A stretch of DNA of 34,139 bases from Rhodobacterales bacterium (GTDB lineage: Bacteria; Pseudomonadota; Alphaproteobacteria; Rhodobacterales; Rhodobacteraceae). Positions 7,778-16,021 of this stretch are shown piece by piece. The translations under genes were made by a program, and so were the position numbers. A model generated the notes under the pieces. The model made no database searches and was not told where the DNA came from. It saw nothing but the letters and a program-made list of their open reading frames with translations. The first letter of the stretch is position 1, and every line of letters begins with the position of its first letter. The stretch covers positions 1 through 34,139 of the forward strand of contig JAPLPF010000148.1 in NCBI GenBank assembly GCA_026400325.1, given 5' to 3'.

Positions 7778-8931
7778 CGGGCGGATGCGCCGTGGGTGGG
7801 GGGCAGGTCGATGGGATCGGTGGTCAAACGGGGCTCCATCCGGCTTTGCTGCAGTTCGGCCAGTACATCCGGCGGCGGCGGGGGCAGGTCACCGGCTGCC
7901 ACGGCGCGCAGGTACTGCCAGCGCATGCCGTTGTAAACGATCAGAGTGCTGGTCTTCTTCATGTAGGCCACCCCCAGCAGGCGGATGGCGGCAAAGCCGA
8001 AGACGGCCGGAAAAGGCAGCCATTCCATCAGACGTTTCATATGTTGCAGGGCGTCGCGGCGCCAGTCATCGCTGTCCTGGTAGCGGTCCAGAAGACGCTG
8101 CCCCTGATGCAGGTCCGCCGGGTTTTCATAGGCCGCATAGGCCAGGGTCCGGTGCAGAAAGCTGTTGTTCTGCTGCGTCAGGCTGGCCAGAAGGCGTGAC
8201 CGGGTCGCATCGCCCTGCCCGCCAAGCCCGGCCTGGAACATTGCCTGCGACAGGCCCTTTTCGCCATGTTTCAACACGACCCGCTTGGTGTCGGACAGGC
8301 GCATCGTTTGCCAATAGCTGCGAAACGCCGGGCTTTGCAGCGCCTGCCCCTTGAAGTGCAGCAGGAACGACTGGTAGTGCCAGCGCCGCCGGGACCGCCC
8401 GGCCCGCTTTTCAAGTGCCACGCCCGAGAACGGGGCCGGGTCAGCCTCCAGATCGTTCAGCAAGGTCGTGCCCTTGTCGATGGGCAGCCAGATGCTGTCA
8501 TTGACCAGCAAAACACTGTCGCGGGACGACGCAATCTCGCCAAGACAGCGGATCCCGTCACGATAACCACCAAAGTCATAGCCCCGGTTTGGCCGCGGCA
8601 GGACCTTCCAGCACAACGGCAGAAGCAGGTCGCGGTCCGACGCGCGCAAGGGCGCGTTGACGACCACAAGCACGGCATACCCGGCGCCGTCCAGAAACCG
8701 GCAGGTTTCAAGGACCGACCGCGCCATCCCCTGCGGCTGAAAGGTGACCAGCACCGCGACCTTGCCCGTCAGGGGCATTTCACCAGCAATCGCCGCAGCT
8801 TGCGGGTCGAAGTCGCGGTCATGGGCCGCTCTTGCCCGGGCATCCAGCGGTGCACGCAGGGCGTCCAGCCCACGATGCAGGACGCGCGTCCCTTCGCGGC
8901 GAAGCTTCGTCATCGGTCGCGGCCATCCCAC
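7774..8931 (-). CDS. RgpF-like glycosyltransferase (rhamnan synthesis protein F family)
   Basis: This 385-residue protein resembles the rhamnan-synthesis F family of polysaccharide glycosyltransferases. The clearest mark is RPNRGYDFGGYRDGI in the first half, preceded by VAVLVTFQPQG and VLVVVNAPL and followed by VLLVNDSIW. It presumably adds a sugar during synthesis of a surface glycan at the inner face of the membrane. ATG 8931 is kept as start because AAGG lies 4 nt upstream; ATG 8913 lacks a ribosome-binding site. It is the first gene of a four-gene minus-strand operon with neuC and two GT30 genes, and it diverges from the glycosyltransferase at 9042. The 110-bp divergent gap should hold both promoters; I could not pick out convincing hexamers. 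The sugar transferred is unknown. Confidence 0.75.
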   Translation of the reverse strand: MGWPRPMTKLRREGTRVLHRGLDALRAPLDARARAAHDRDFDPQAAAIAGEMPLTGKVAVLVTFQPQGMARSVLETCRFLDGAGYAVLVVVNAPLRASDRDLLLPLCWKVLPRPNRGYDFGGYRDGIRCLGEIASSRDSVLLVNDSIWLPIDKGTTLLNDLEADPAPFSGVALEKRAGRSRRRWHYQSFLLHFKGQALQSPAFRSYWQTMRLSDTKRVVLKHGEKGLSQAMFQAGLGGQGDATRSRLLASLTQQNNSFLHRTLAYAAYENPADLHQGQRLLDRYQDSDDWRRDALQHMKRLMEWLPFPAVFGFAAIRLLGVAYMKKTSTLIVYNGMRWQYLRAVAAGDLPPPPPDVLAELQQSRMEPRLTTDPIDLPPTHGASAR

Positions 8932-9041
8932 CTTGCGCCAGTCACCCTCTTACCAAGAACGGCCGGACCATTCCAGCGGTGCCGACTTGCACCCGGGCAA
9001 GCCTGCCGATACCCTTGAAGATTGACAGGACAGGCCCGCGC

Positions 9042-9815
9042 ATGACCACCACCACTTGCATCTGCCTCAAGTTCGGCACGCGCTACGGCCCGGAATACGT
9101 CAACCGCTTGCGCAGCGGTCTGGCGCGGCACAGTGCGTCGCGCCTGCGCTTTGTGTGCATGACCGACGATGCGCGCGGGCTGGATCCCGGCATCGAGGTG
9201 CTGCCCCTGCCGCAAGAGCCGTTCCACGACCGGATGTTTGCGGCAATGCAGGCAAAGGGGCTGAAAGCGCCGTTCCAGAAGATCAGCCTCTTTCGCCCCG
9301 GCCTGATCGAGGGGCTGGAGGGGCCGCTGCTGGTCCTGGACATCGACGTGGCGATCACCGGCAATGTCGATGTGATCCGCGACTTTGCCCCCGGCAAGAT
9401 TGCCATGCGCCGCGAATGGCACGCGCGGTCGGGCCTGCCCGCGCTTGGCCATGGGTCGGTCGAGAAGATCGAGCCTGACCGCCACCGCTATCTTTACGAC
9501 CGCATGGCGGAAAACCCTGAGGAGGCCCTGGTCTACGGCGGCGGATCAGAGCAGATCTATACCTCGCGGCTGGCGCTGGACCACGGCGATTTCGCCCCCC
9601 TGCCCGAGGCTTGGGTCGTCAGCTTCAAATATGACTGCCGTCCGGCCAAGCCCTTGAACCTGTTTGTGGCACCGCGCCTGCCTGCCGATGCGCGTGTCGT
9701 GTGCTTTCACGGTCGGCCGAAGATGGACGAGGCGGTGCAAGGGTACCGCGCAGGCCTTGCCTCGACTAAGGCCTGCGGCTGGCTGCGCGATGCCTGGATG
9801 GGGACAGCGGCATGA
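9042..9815 (+). CDS. Glycosyltransferase with DxD motif
   Basis: The 257-residue cytoplasmic protein resembles small glycosyltransferases common in Rhodobacterales. It opens with CICLKFGTRYGPEYVNRL, continues with RFVCMTDD, and carries a DID metal and nucleotide-sugar motif at residues 100-102 within VLDIDVAITGNVD. CFHGRPKM lies near the C-terminus. This layout recalls GT8-like enzymes, but I do not assign a family firmly. ATG 9042 is preceded by AGGACAGG; the frame is open further upstream, but that sequence lacks conserved residues. The stop overlaps the start of the next gene (ATGA), so the two glycosyltransferases are translationally coupled. Its place between neuC and neuB suggests it builds the same surface glycan. 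Donor and acceptor are unknown. Confidence 0.75.
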   Translation: MTTTTCICLKFGTRYGPEYVNRLRSGLARHSASRLRFVCMTDDARGLDPGIEVLPLPQEPFHDRMFAAMQAKGLKAPFQKISLFRPGLIEGLEGPLLVLDIDVAITGNVDVIRDFAPGKIAMRREWHARSGLPALGHGSVEKIEPDRHRYLYDRMAENPEEALVYGGGSEQIYTSRLALDHGDFAPLPEAWVVSFKYDCRPAKPLNLFVAPRLPADARVVCFHGRPKMDEAVQGYRAGLASTKACGWLRDAWMGTAA

Positions 9816-10612
9816 CCGACGCGCTTGATGACCTGCCGGTCTGGCTGATCAACCTTCTCCGCGCGACCGGGCGGCGGGAAAAGATGGAGGCGCAGCTTGG
9901 CCCCCTTGGCCTGCCCTACACCCTTTTTCCCGGCGTTGATGGCCGGGCGGAAGAAGCGCGGCTTTTGGCCAACACCGACGTCGAAGCCTTCAGGCGCAAC
10001 ATGGGGCGCGAGATCCTGATCGGCGGCATCGGGTGCTATCATTCGCACCTTGGCGTCTGGGAGGAATTCCTTGCCACGGGCAAGCCACATGCGCTGGTGA
10101 TGGAAGATGACGTGGTCTTCCACGACGACTTTCTGCCCGCGCTGCGGCTGGCCCTGCAGGCCAAGGCGCACTGGGACCTGCTGAAACTGAACCGGATCCG
10201 CGCCAAGCTGCCCATTTCACAAGGCAGCATCGGGCCTTACCGGCTGATGGCTTATCTTGGCCCCAACACCGGCACGGGGGCCTACCTCATCAACCGCGCG
10301 ACGGCGGCAAGGCTTTTGCCCGCAATGCGCCGGGTAACGCGGGCGACCGACCACGAGATCAACCGTTTTTTCGTGCATGACTTCCGTCTGCGCGGGCTGG
10401 AGCCGTTTCCCAGCCATGTCGATGACGGCGGCCAAAGCCTGATCACCGGCGCAGGCTTTGCCGATGTGCAGAAGTTCCCGTTTTTCCGAAGGCTGCCGCA
10501 TTACCGGCTGAAGGCCGGAAACTACCTGCGCCGGTTCTGGTGGCTGGCACGGCGGGGCGAGATCTGGCCCCGGCACCGCGATCTTCTGCAAGGCGCCCGC
10601 CCGCCGAAGTAA
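9812..10612 (+). CDS. Glycosyltransferase family 25 protein (LPS-biosynthesis type)
   Basis: This 266-residue protein matches GT25 enzymes of lipooligosaccharide synthesis. It has VWLINLLRATGRREKMEAQL at residues 10-29, where the family has the form I.L....R, then LPYTLFPGVDG, GCYHSHLGVWEEFL at 74-87, and the acidic MEDDVVF at 97-103 with Glu98-Asp99-Asp100. TGTGAYLINRATAARLLP is also typical. Family members transfer galactose or glucose onto LPS-type acceptors in the cytoplasm. The start lies in the ATGA overlap with the upstream glycosyltransferase, and the end is 33 bp from the convergent neuB. The specific linkage cannot be inferred. Confidence 0.85.
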   Translation: MTDALDDLPVWLINLLRATGRREKMEAQLGPLGLPYTLFPGVDGRAEEARLLANTDVEAFRRNMGREILIGGIGCYHSHLGVWEEFLATGKPHALVMEDDVVFHDDFLPALRLALQAKAHWDLLKLNRIRAKLPISQGSIGPYRLMAYLGPNTGTGAYLINRATAARLLPAMRRVTRATDHEINRFFVHDFRLRGLEPFPSHVDDGGQSLITGAGFADVQKFPFFRRLPHYRLKAGNYLRRFWWLARRGEIWPRHRDLLQGARPPK

Positions 10613-10645
10613 CGGGGCACGGGCCCAGCGCGCAGTCGGCTGGGG

Positions 10646-11674
10646 CTACTTCAGATCAGCCCATTTCAGCTGCGTGTTGCGGGTGACGGCCCTGGTCAGC
10701 CGCATTCCCACAACCTTGTCAAAATCATAGCCCGCAATCTCGCCGGACCCGGGGCGGCGGGCCCAGATGTCGGCCTCGGTGATGACATGGCCCTCGGCCA
10801 GGTCACGGTCGGCCACTACGGAGGCGCGGGCAAAGCGGTAGACGGGTTCTTCCGCCTCGGTGCGTTCCTTGGGATTGTGCAGCGCGGTCCAGATCTCGCG
10901 GCTGCGGTCAATCAGAAAGCGCAGTTCGGCCGGGTCCATCGAGTTGATGATGTCGGGGCCTTTGCGGTAGCGGGTGTCGGTGTAGTGCCGTTCCAGGATC
11001 GAGGCACCAAGGGCCACGCTGGCAAGGGCCATCTCGGGGCCGATGGAGTGGTCGGAAAAGCCGACGACGGCCTTGGGGAAAGCCGCGCGCAGGTCGGTCA
11101 CGCCCTGCAGCGACACGATCTCGGGCGGAGAAGGGTAAAGGTTCGTGCATTCCAGAAGGGCATAGTCGATCCCGGCAGCGTCAAGGATGGCCACTGACCG
11201 GCGGATCGTGTCGATGGTCTGCATGCCGGTCGACAGGATCACCGGCTTGCCCTTCTTCGCGATGTGGCGAATGAGCGGCAGGTTGTCCGCCTCGCCCGAA
11301 CCGATCTTGTAGGCCGGCACGTCAAGCGTCTCCAGAAAGTCCGCCGCGGCCCGGCTGAACGGGGTAGAGATCCAGATCATCCCCAGGCTTTCAGTATACC
11401 GTTTCAGCTCCGTCTCGTCCGCCAGGCTGAGGGCGCAGCGTTCCATCACATGCCAGATCGACACATCGGCATTGGGTGGGAAGATCGACTTCGCCTCCTC
11501 GGTCATCTCGTCTTCGATGATGTGGGTCTGGTGCTTGACCATCTCGCAGCCCGCGCCCGCCGCCAGCCGCACCATTTCCTTGGCGACGGCCAGGCTGCCG
11601 CCATGGTTGATGCCGATCTCGGCGATGACGAGGGGCGGATGGGTCGGGCCGATCTCGCGGTGGGCGATCTTCAT
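10646..11674 (-). CDS. neuB: N-acetylneuraminate/nonulosonate synthase (NeuB family)
   Basis: This enzyme condenses a ManNAc-type sugar with phosphoenolpyruvate to form a nine-carbon nonulosonic acid in the cytoplasm. The 342-residue protein is full length. A TIM-barrel NeuB domain (about 10-270) has AEIGINHGG at 18-26, VKHQTHIIEDEMTEEAK, STPFSRAAADFLE, PAYKIGSGEADNLPLI, VILSTGM and GASILERHYTDTR. A C-terminal SAF (antifreeze-like) domain follows from about 283, with RRPGSGEIAGYD near its start. ATG 11674 is preceded by GGAG 8 nt upstream. It lies 91 bp downstream of acuC on the same strand, so it may be read from that operon or from its own promoter in the gap. With neuC and the cytidylyltransferase it completes a minimal route from UDP-GlcNAc to a CMP-nonulosonate; the exact sugar is not defined. 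Confidence 0.92.
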   Translation of the reverse strand: MKIAHREIGPTHPPLVIAEIGINHGGSLAVAKEMVRLAAGAGCEMVKHQTHIIEDEMTEEAKSIFPPNADVSIWHVMERCALSLADETELKRYTESLGMIWISTPFSRAAADFLETLDVPAYKIGSGEADNLPLIRHIAKKGKPVILSTGMQTIDTIRRSVAILDAAGIDYALLECTNLYPSPPEIVSLQGVTDLRAAFPKAVVGFSDHSIGPEMALASVALGASILERHYTDTRYRKGPDIINSMDPAELRFLIDRSREIWTALHNPKERTEAEEPVYRFARASVVADRDLAEGHVITEADIWARRPGSGEIAGYDFDKVVGMRLTRAVTRNTQLKWADLK

Positions 11675-11765
11675 CAGGCGTCTCCATGGCTTTGGCTCCC
11701 GTGCTGCATGACGGCTTGGCGGCTGTCAAGAAGCCGGGCGGGCAAGCAGCGCGGCAAAGCCGGGA

Positions 11766-12914
11766 TCACCGGCGCGCCAGCCGTGCCAGGCGGTCACGAA
11801 TTTCGGGCCGGACCAGCCCTTCGCGCGGCGGGTCCAGCAGGGTGCGGCACAGCATGGGGTCGGGTGCGGGCCTGCCGCCGCCGCCCCAGGTCAACCCCTC
11901 CAGCACCGCCGCAGCCTCTGGCGGCAAGAGGTCGGGCAACACCTGACCGCTGATCCGGCCCCAGAGGGCGGTCCAAAGGCGGCCAACGGACCAGGGGTTA
12001 TAGCCGCCCCCGCCCAGGACCAGCACGCGGGGGGCCAGCGGCAGAAGCCCGTCCAGCGCCTCAAGATAGGCCCGGTTCGACAGGGCCAGGCGCGACAGCG
12101 GGTCTTCGGCCAGACTGTCGGCCCCGCATTGCACGACCAGCGCCTCGGGCCGGAACGCGGCCACCCGGGGCAGGATCAGGCCGTGCAGGACCGCCCGCGC
12201 CTCGCTGTCGTTATAGCCGCGCGGAACCGGCAGGTTGAAGGCGCTGCCCCCGGCCTCATCCTCCAGCGCGCCGGTAAACGGCCAGCGCCCCTCTTCATGG
12301 ACCGATATCATCCGCAGGCCCGGATCGCCCGCAAAGGCGAATTCCACCCCATCGGAATGATGCGCGTCCAGATCGACATAGGCGATGCGGGTCAGACCGG
12401 CGCGCTGCATCACCTTGATCGCCAGCACCACGTCATTGAGGTAGCAAAACCCGTTCGCCCGCCCCGGCAACCCGTGATGTGTGCCGCCGCCCGGCACATG
12501 GATCACGCCGGGTGACGCCGAAAGAAGCTCTGCCGCCAGCATCGTGCCGCCCGCCCCGGTGGCGGGCCGGCGGAAGACCTGCGGGAAGACCGGATTGGAC
12601 AGGGTGCCAAGGTGATAGCGGGTCCGCATCTCGGGCGTGGCTTCTCCGGCCACCTCGGCCGTCTGCAGGGCTGCGATGTAATCGCGGTGATGCCAGAGGG
12701 CCAGGGCTGCGGGCTTGGCGCGCGGACTGGCGCGGAAATGGTCGGGCGGCAGCCAGCCAAGGGCGCGGGAAAGGTCCATTACGGTCGATACCCGGGGCAC
12801 GCGCAGGGGATGCGCCGGACCGTAGGACGATCCGCGATAGATCTCTGACCCGATGAACAAGGGCGCTGCAGCCAGGCGCGGCCCCGCCGCGCGGGGCGGC
12901 GGGCCTGCGATCAC
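11766..12914 (-). CDS. acuC: Histone-deacetylase-family protein, AcuC-like
   Basis: This 382-residue zinc-dependent deacetylase belongs to the class I HDAC/AcuC group, whose bacterial members remove acetyl groups from lysines (such as acetyl-CoA synthetase) or from small amides. Visible elements are GGGTHHG with His146/His147, NGFCYLND, the metal ligands Asp183 and His185 in DLDAHHSDG, Asp266 in QCGADS, and the transition-state Tyr305 in GGGGYNP. All key residues are present. It starts at a GTG (12914) that overlaps the glutathione peroxidase stop (GTGA), so the two are coupled. The next gene on the same strand is neuB. A role on N-acetyl sugars is imaginable from that neighbour but has no sequence support; protein or small-molecule deacetylation is the default. 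Confidence 0.88.
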   Translation of the reverse strand: MIAGPPPRAAGPRLAAAPLFIGSEIYRGSSYGPAHPLRVPRVSTVMDLSRALGWLPPDHFRASPRAKPAALALWHHRDYIAALQTAEVAGEATPEMRTRYHLGTLSNPVFPQVFRRPATGAGGTMLAAELLSASPGVIHVPGGGTHHGLPGRANGFCYLNDVVLAIKVMQRAGLTRIAYVDLDAHHSDGVEFAFAGDPGLRMISVHEEGRWPFTGALEDEAGGSAFNLPVPRGYNDSEARAVLHGLILPRVAAFRPEALVVQCGADSLAEDPLSRLALSNRAYLEALDGLLPLAPRVLVLGGGGYNPWSVGRLWTALWGRISGQVLPDLLPPEAAAVLEGLTWGGGGRPAPDPMLCRTLLDPPREGLVRPEIRDRLARLARR

Positions 12915-13426
12915 GGCAGCATCGCCTCGATCCGACCCGCGATTTCGGCGCTTTCCGGCTTAACTTTCGCGCCCCAGGTCCCGGCAATCGACCCGTCAGG
13001 CGCGATCAGAACCTTGTTGAAGTTCCAGCGCGGCACGAACCCGGTTTCCTTGCGCACCCAGGCGTAAAAGGGATGCGCCTGCGATCCCCGGACATGGGTG
13101 ATCTCTGTCATGGGCAGGGTGATGTCGAAGGTCAGCGCGCAGTATTCCTTGACCGCCGCTTCATCGGCAAGTTCCTGGTTGAAGTCGTCCGAAGGGACGG
13201 CAAGGATCAGTGCCGCGTTACCGTACCGGTCCTGCAAGTCCTGCAGCGCATCGAACTGCCCGGCATAGCCGCACATCGAGGCGGTATTGACCACCAGCAC
13301 CGGCTTGCCGCGCCAGTCGGCAAGGTCGATCTCGCCCCCGTCGATCGAAGCGAAGCGGAAACTGTCCGCTGCAGTGGCCGGAAGGGCCAGGGCGAATGCC
13401 AAAAGAACCGCCAGGATCACGCGCAT
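12911..13426 (-). CDS. Exported glutathione peroxidase-family protein
   Basis: This thiol peroxidase of the glutathione peroxidase fold has 171 residues. A signal peptide (residues 1-20, hydrophobic core ILAVLLAFALAL, ending ATAA) predicts export to the periplasm. The peroxidatic cysteine is Cys52 in NTASMCGYAGQF. The conserved Gln lies in PSDDFNQEL and the Trp-Asn in PRWNFNK, so the Cys-Gln-Trp active site is retained. The longer open frame back to 13552 is rejected: GGGAG lies 8 nt before ATG 13426 and the signal peptide starts there. It overlaps acuC downstream. Bacterial members usually use thioredoxin-like reductants rather than glutathione; the reductant in the periplasm is not evident. 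Confidence 0.88.
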   Translation of the reverse strand: MRVILAVLLAFALALPATAADSFRFASIDGGEIDLADWRGKPVLVVNTASMCGYAGQFDALQDLQDRYGNAALILAVPSDDFNQELADEAAVKEYCALTFDITLPMTEITHVRGSQAHPFYAWVRKETGFVPRWNFNKVLIAPDGSIAGTWGAKVKPESAEIAGRIEAMLP

Positions 13427-13458
13427 CTCGATGCTCCCTTGCCCGATTTCGTGCATGA

Positions 13459-13486
13459 GAGATAATCCGGAAAGGCTGGCGGTCAA
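13459..13486 (-). promoter_or_regulatory. Possible promoter of the peroxidase-acuC operon
   Basis: On the minus strand TTGACC (13486-13481) and TATCTC (13464-13459) are separated by 16 bp, about 33 bp before the peroxidase start. This is a fair sigma-70-like match seen by eye only. The 167-bp divergent gap (13427-13593) also must serve the NUDIX gene on the plus strand. Confidence 0.3.
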
Positions 13487-13593
13487 TTGCGGTTGATAAT
13501 CCTGTAATTTTGCTGTGATCCATGCCATATTGACGGTGAGGTGGCAGAGCATGGGTCAGATCCGGGAACCGGTCGGCCAGGGTGGCAAGACAT

Positions 13594-14091
13594 ATGGGCT
13601 GGCGTGACAAGATGGCGGTACGGGGTGCCGAGGGAACATCCGGGGTCCGGATGCAATATGGCGCCTTGTGCTGGAGGGCGGCCAATGGCCCGTCCGGGGG
13701 GATTGAAGTCCTGTTGATCACCAGTCGCGACACCGGGCGCTGGATCATACCCAAGGGCTGGCCGATGCCGGGTCTCGCGCCCGAAGCAGCGGCGGCGCAG
13801 GAAGCCTGGGAAGAAGCCGGCGTCGCGGGTCAGATAGACCCGGTCTGCCTGGGGCGTTACGGCTATCAGAAGATCATCACGGTCGAAGCACAGGTGCCCT
13901 GCGCGGTCGGCGTCTTCGCGCTGCAGGTCCTGCACCTGGCGGACGCCTTCCCCGAGGCGCTTGAACGTCGTCGTGCATGGTTTGTCCAGCAGGAGGCCGC
14001 CGATCTGGTTCAGGAACCGGACCTCGGTCGCCTGATTGCTGCTTTTGCTCCACCCGCGGCCGGACGGCAGGCCCCGATCATAGGCGAATAG
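13594..14091 (+). CDS. NUDIX hydrolase
   Basis: The 165-residue protein hydrolyses a nucleoside diphosphate linked to another group; which one is unknown. It carries a modified NUDIX box, PKGWPMPGL followed by EAAAAQEAWEEAGV, in which the catalytic EAWEEAG core is intact but the usual first Glu and Arg are replaced. This form is common in alphaproteobacterial homologues resembling diphosphoinositol-polyphosphate phosphohydrolases. SRDTGRWIIPKGWP just before the box supports that subgroup. I prefer ATG 13594, which has AGGGTGG about 9 nt upstream; GTG 13582 and ATG 13612 are alternatives. It diverges from the peroxidase operon. GGCGAATAG(C/T)CGGG is repeated at the stop codon and again about 19 bp further on. 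Confidence 0.88.
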   Translation: MGWRDKMAVRGAEGTSGVRMQYGALCWRAANGPSGGIEVLLITSRDTGRWIIPKGWPMPGLAPEAAAAQEAWEEAGVAGQIDPVCLGRYGYQKIITVEAQVPCAVGVFALQVLHLADAFPEALERRRAWFVQQEAADLVQEPDLGRLIAAFAPPAAGRQAPIIGE

Positions 14092-14193
14092 CCGGGCATC
14101 GGCGAATAGTCGGGGCGCGGATGCTGGTGCGGCCATTGACGTTCCGGCCGCCATGCTTAGCTATGACCTTGTCGTGACCGCAGGATGACCGCG

Positions 14194-14643
14194 ATGATCC
14201 GCTACAGCCTGAAATGCGAAGCCGGGCATGGTTTCGACAGCTGGTTCCAGAACGCCGAAGGCTTTGCAGCCTTGCAGGGGGCGCGGCAGCTTGCCTGCCC
14301 GATCTGCGGATCGGCGTCGGTCGAAAAATCCCTGATGGCCCCCAGTGTCCAGCCTGCCCGCAAGGCGCAGACAGCTGATCTTGCAAGACAATCGTCCGCG
14401 CCCGCCTTGACCGAACCGCAGTCCGAACTGGAAGCTGCACTGGCCGCGCTTCGCCGCCAGATCGAGGAAAACTCCGAATACGTCGGACTGAACTTCGCCG
14501 CAGAAGCGCGGAAGATGCACGAGGGCGACGCACCCACGCGCGCCATTCACGGCGAAGCGCGCCCGGAAGAGGCGCGGGCGATGATCGAGGACGGGCTGCC
14601 GGTCGCCCCCCTGCCCTTCCTGCCAGCGCGCAAGGTCAACTGA
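14194..14643 (+). CDS. DUF1178 family protein
   Basis: The 149-residue conserved protein has unknown function. It has the DUF1178 hallmarks: MIRYSLKCEAGHGFDSWF at the N-terminus, then CPICGS at 35-40, so Cys8, His12, Cys35 and Cys38 could bind a metal. KSLMAPSV follows, then a helical C-terminal half with VGLNFAAEARKMHEGD. ATG 14194 is chosen over ATG 14185 because AGGA (14182-14185) sits 8 nt upstream and the family begins with MIRY. It lies 102 bp behind the NUDIX gene on the same strand; the pairing of the two may be an operon. The 181-bp gap to the next gene shows nothing I recognise. Confidence 0.9.
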   Translation: MIRYSLKCEAGHGFDSWFQNAEGFAALQGARQLACPICGSASVEKSLMAPSVQPARKAQTADLARQSSAPALTEPQSELEAALAALRRQIEENSEYVGLNFAAEARKMHEGDAPTRAIHGEARPEEARAMIEDGLPVAPLPFLPARKVN

Positions 14644-14824
14644 TCGGCCAGGCCCGGGCGGATTGCCGCCGCCTGACCAAGCTGGACACGGGGCCGCAAA
14701 CAGTGATGCCTGGCAGCAAGCAGACTTGCGTCCAAAGTCGGCAGGATGCACCCTCATTCAAAGTTGTCCTGGCCGAATCCCGATGCACGTCACGGGTGAG
14801 CCAGCCGGAAAAATGGAGCTGAAC

Positions 14825-16021
14825 ATGACCAACGCCAGCCAACACCTTGACACCGCTTCGGCCGAGAAACTCTTGCTGCGATACCTCGCGATCGACGGCG
14901 TTACCGGCCAGGAAGAGCAGATTGCCAACGCCATTCGCGATGATCTGATGGCGCTTGGCGTGCACGCTGCGTCGATCCGGTTCGATGGGGTTGCCGCGAA
15001 GATCCCGTTGCCGACGCAGACCGGCAACCTGATCGTGGACCTGCCCGGCACGAAACCCGGGCCGCGGCTCTTGTTCTCGACCCATCTCGACACCGTGCCG
15101 CTTTGCGCCGGGGCCAAGCCGCGCGTCGAGGGTGACCGCATCGTCGGCGATGGCACGACAGCACTTGGCGGCGACAACCGCACCGGCTGCGCCATGCTGG
15201 TGGCACTGGTGGAAACGCTGATGAAGCACAACCTGCCGCACCCGCCGATGACCCTTCTGTTCACCGTGCGCGAGGAAAGCGGCCTGCATGGCGCGCGCGA
15301 GCTGGACCCGGCTGACCTCAATGGCGCGGTGATGTGCTTCAACGTTGACGGCAGACTTGCATCCGAGCTGATCGTCGGCGCCGTGGGGCAGGAGAACTGG
15401 GAAGTCGCGATCACCGGCAAGGCAAGCCACGCCGGCGTGGCACCCGACAAGGGCATCTCGGCCACCCTCGTCGCCGCACTTGGCCTCGCCGAGACCAAGG
15501 CCGCCGGCTGGTTCGGCAAGATCGTCAAGCCGGATGGCCATGGCACGAGCAACGTCGGCATCTTCGGCGGCCGCGACGGGGCGGCAGCGGGCGATGCGAC
15601 CAACGTCGTCACCGACTATGCCTGGCTGAGGGGCGAGGCGCGCAGCCCGAAAGAGGAATTCACCACAGCGATCACCACGGGAATTCGCACCGCGTTCGAA
15701 AAGGCGCGGACCCAGGTGACCGATACCGAAGGCGACATGGCCGGGATGGAATTCACCAGCGTGAAGGCCTATCCCCCCTTCAATCTGGGCGAAGATACCG
15801 CCGTCGTGCGCCATGCCGTGAAGGCGGTCGAGGCGATCGGGCTGAAGCCGGTCTTCATCTTCTCGAACGGCGGGCTGGACGCCAACTGGCTGGACAAGCA
15901 CGGCATTCCCACCGTCACCATCGGCGCCGGGCAGTACGAGATTCACACGATCAAGGAATACGTCCATCTGCCGGAATATGCGCAGGGCTGCAGGCTGGCG
16001 GTCGAACTGGCGACGATGTGA
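14825..16021 (+). CDS. M20-family metallopeptidase (tripeptidase T-like)
   Basis: This is a cytoplasmic zinc peptidase of 398 residues, related to PepT-like di- and tripeptidases. The metal and catalytic residues are visible: His87 and Asp89 in STHLDT, Asp117 in GGDNRTG, Glu150-Glu151 in VREESG, Asp175 in NVDG, and the C-terminal His in YEIHTIKEY. The dimerisation (lid) domain includes ITGKASHAGVAPDKGISA and GTSNVG. ATG 14825 is selected because GGAG ends 6 nt upstream; ATGs at 14782 and 14815 in the same frame lack such a site. It stands alone between DUF1178 and a long gap. Substrate specificity is not readable from sequence. Confidence 0.88.
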   Translation: MTNASQHLDTASAEKLLLRYLAIDGVTGQEEQIANAIRDDLMALGVHAASIRFDGVAAKIPLPTQTGNLIVDLPGTKPGPRLLFSTHLDTVPLCAGAKPRVEGDRIVGDGTTALGGDNRTGCAMLVALVETLMKHNLPHPPMTLLFTVREESGLHGARELDPADLNGAVMCFNVDGRLASELIVGAVGQENWEVAITGKASHAGVAPDKGISATLVAALGLAETKAAGWFGKIVKPDGHGTSNVGIFGGRDGAAAGDATNVVTDYAWLRGEARSPKEEFTTAITTGIRTAFEKARTQVTDTEGDMAGMEFTSVKAYPPFNLGEDTAVVRHAVKAVEAIGLKPVFIFSNGGLDANWLDKHGIPTVTIGAGQYEIHTIKEYVHLPEYAQGCRLAVELATM

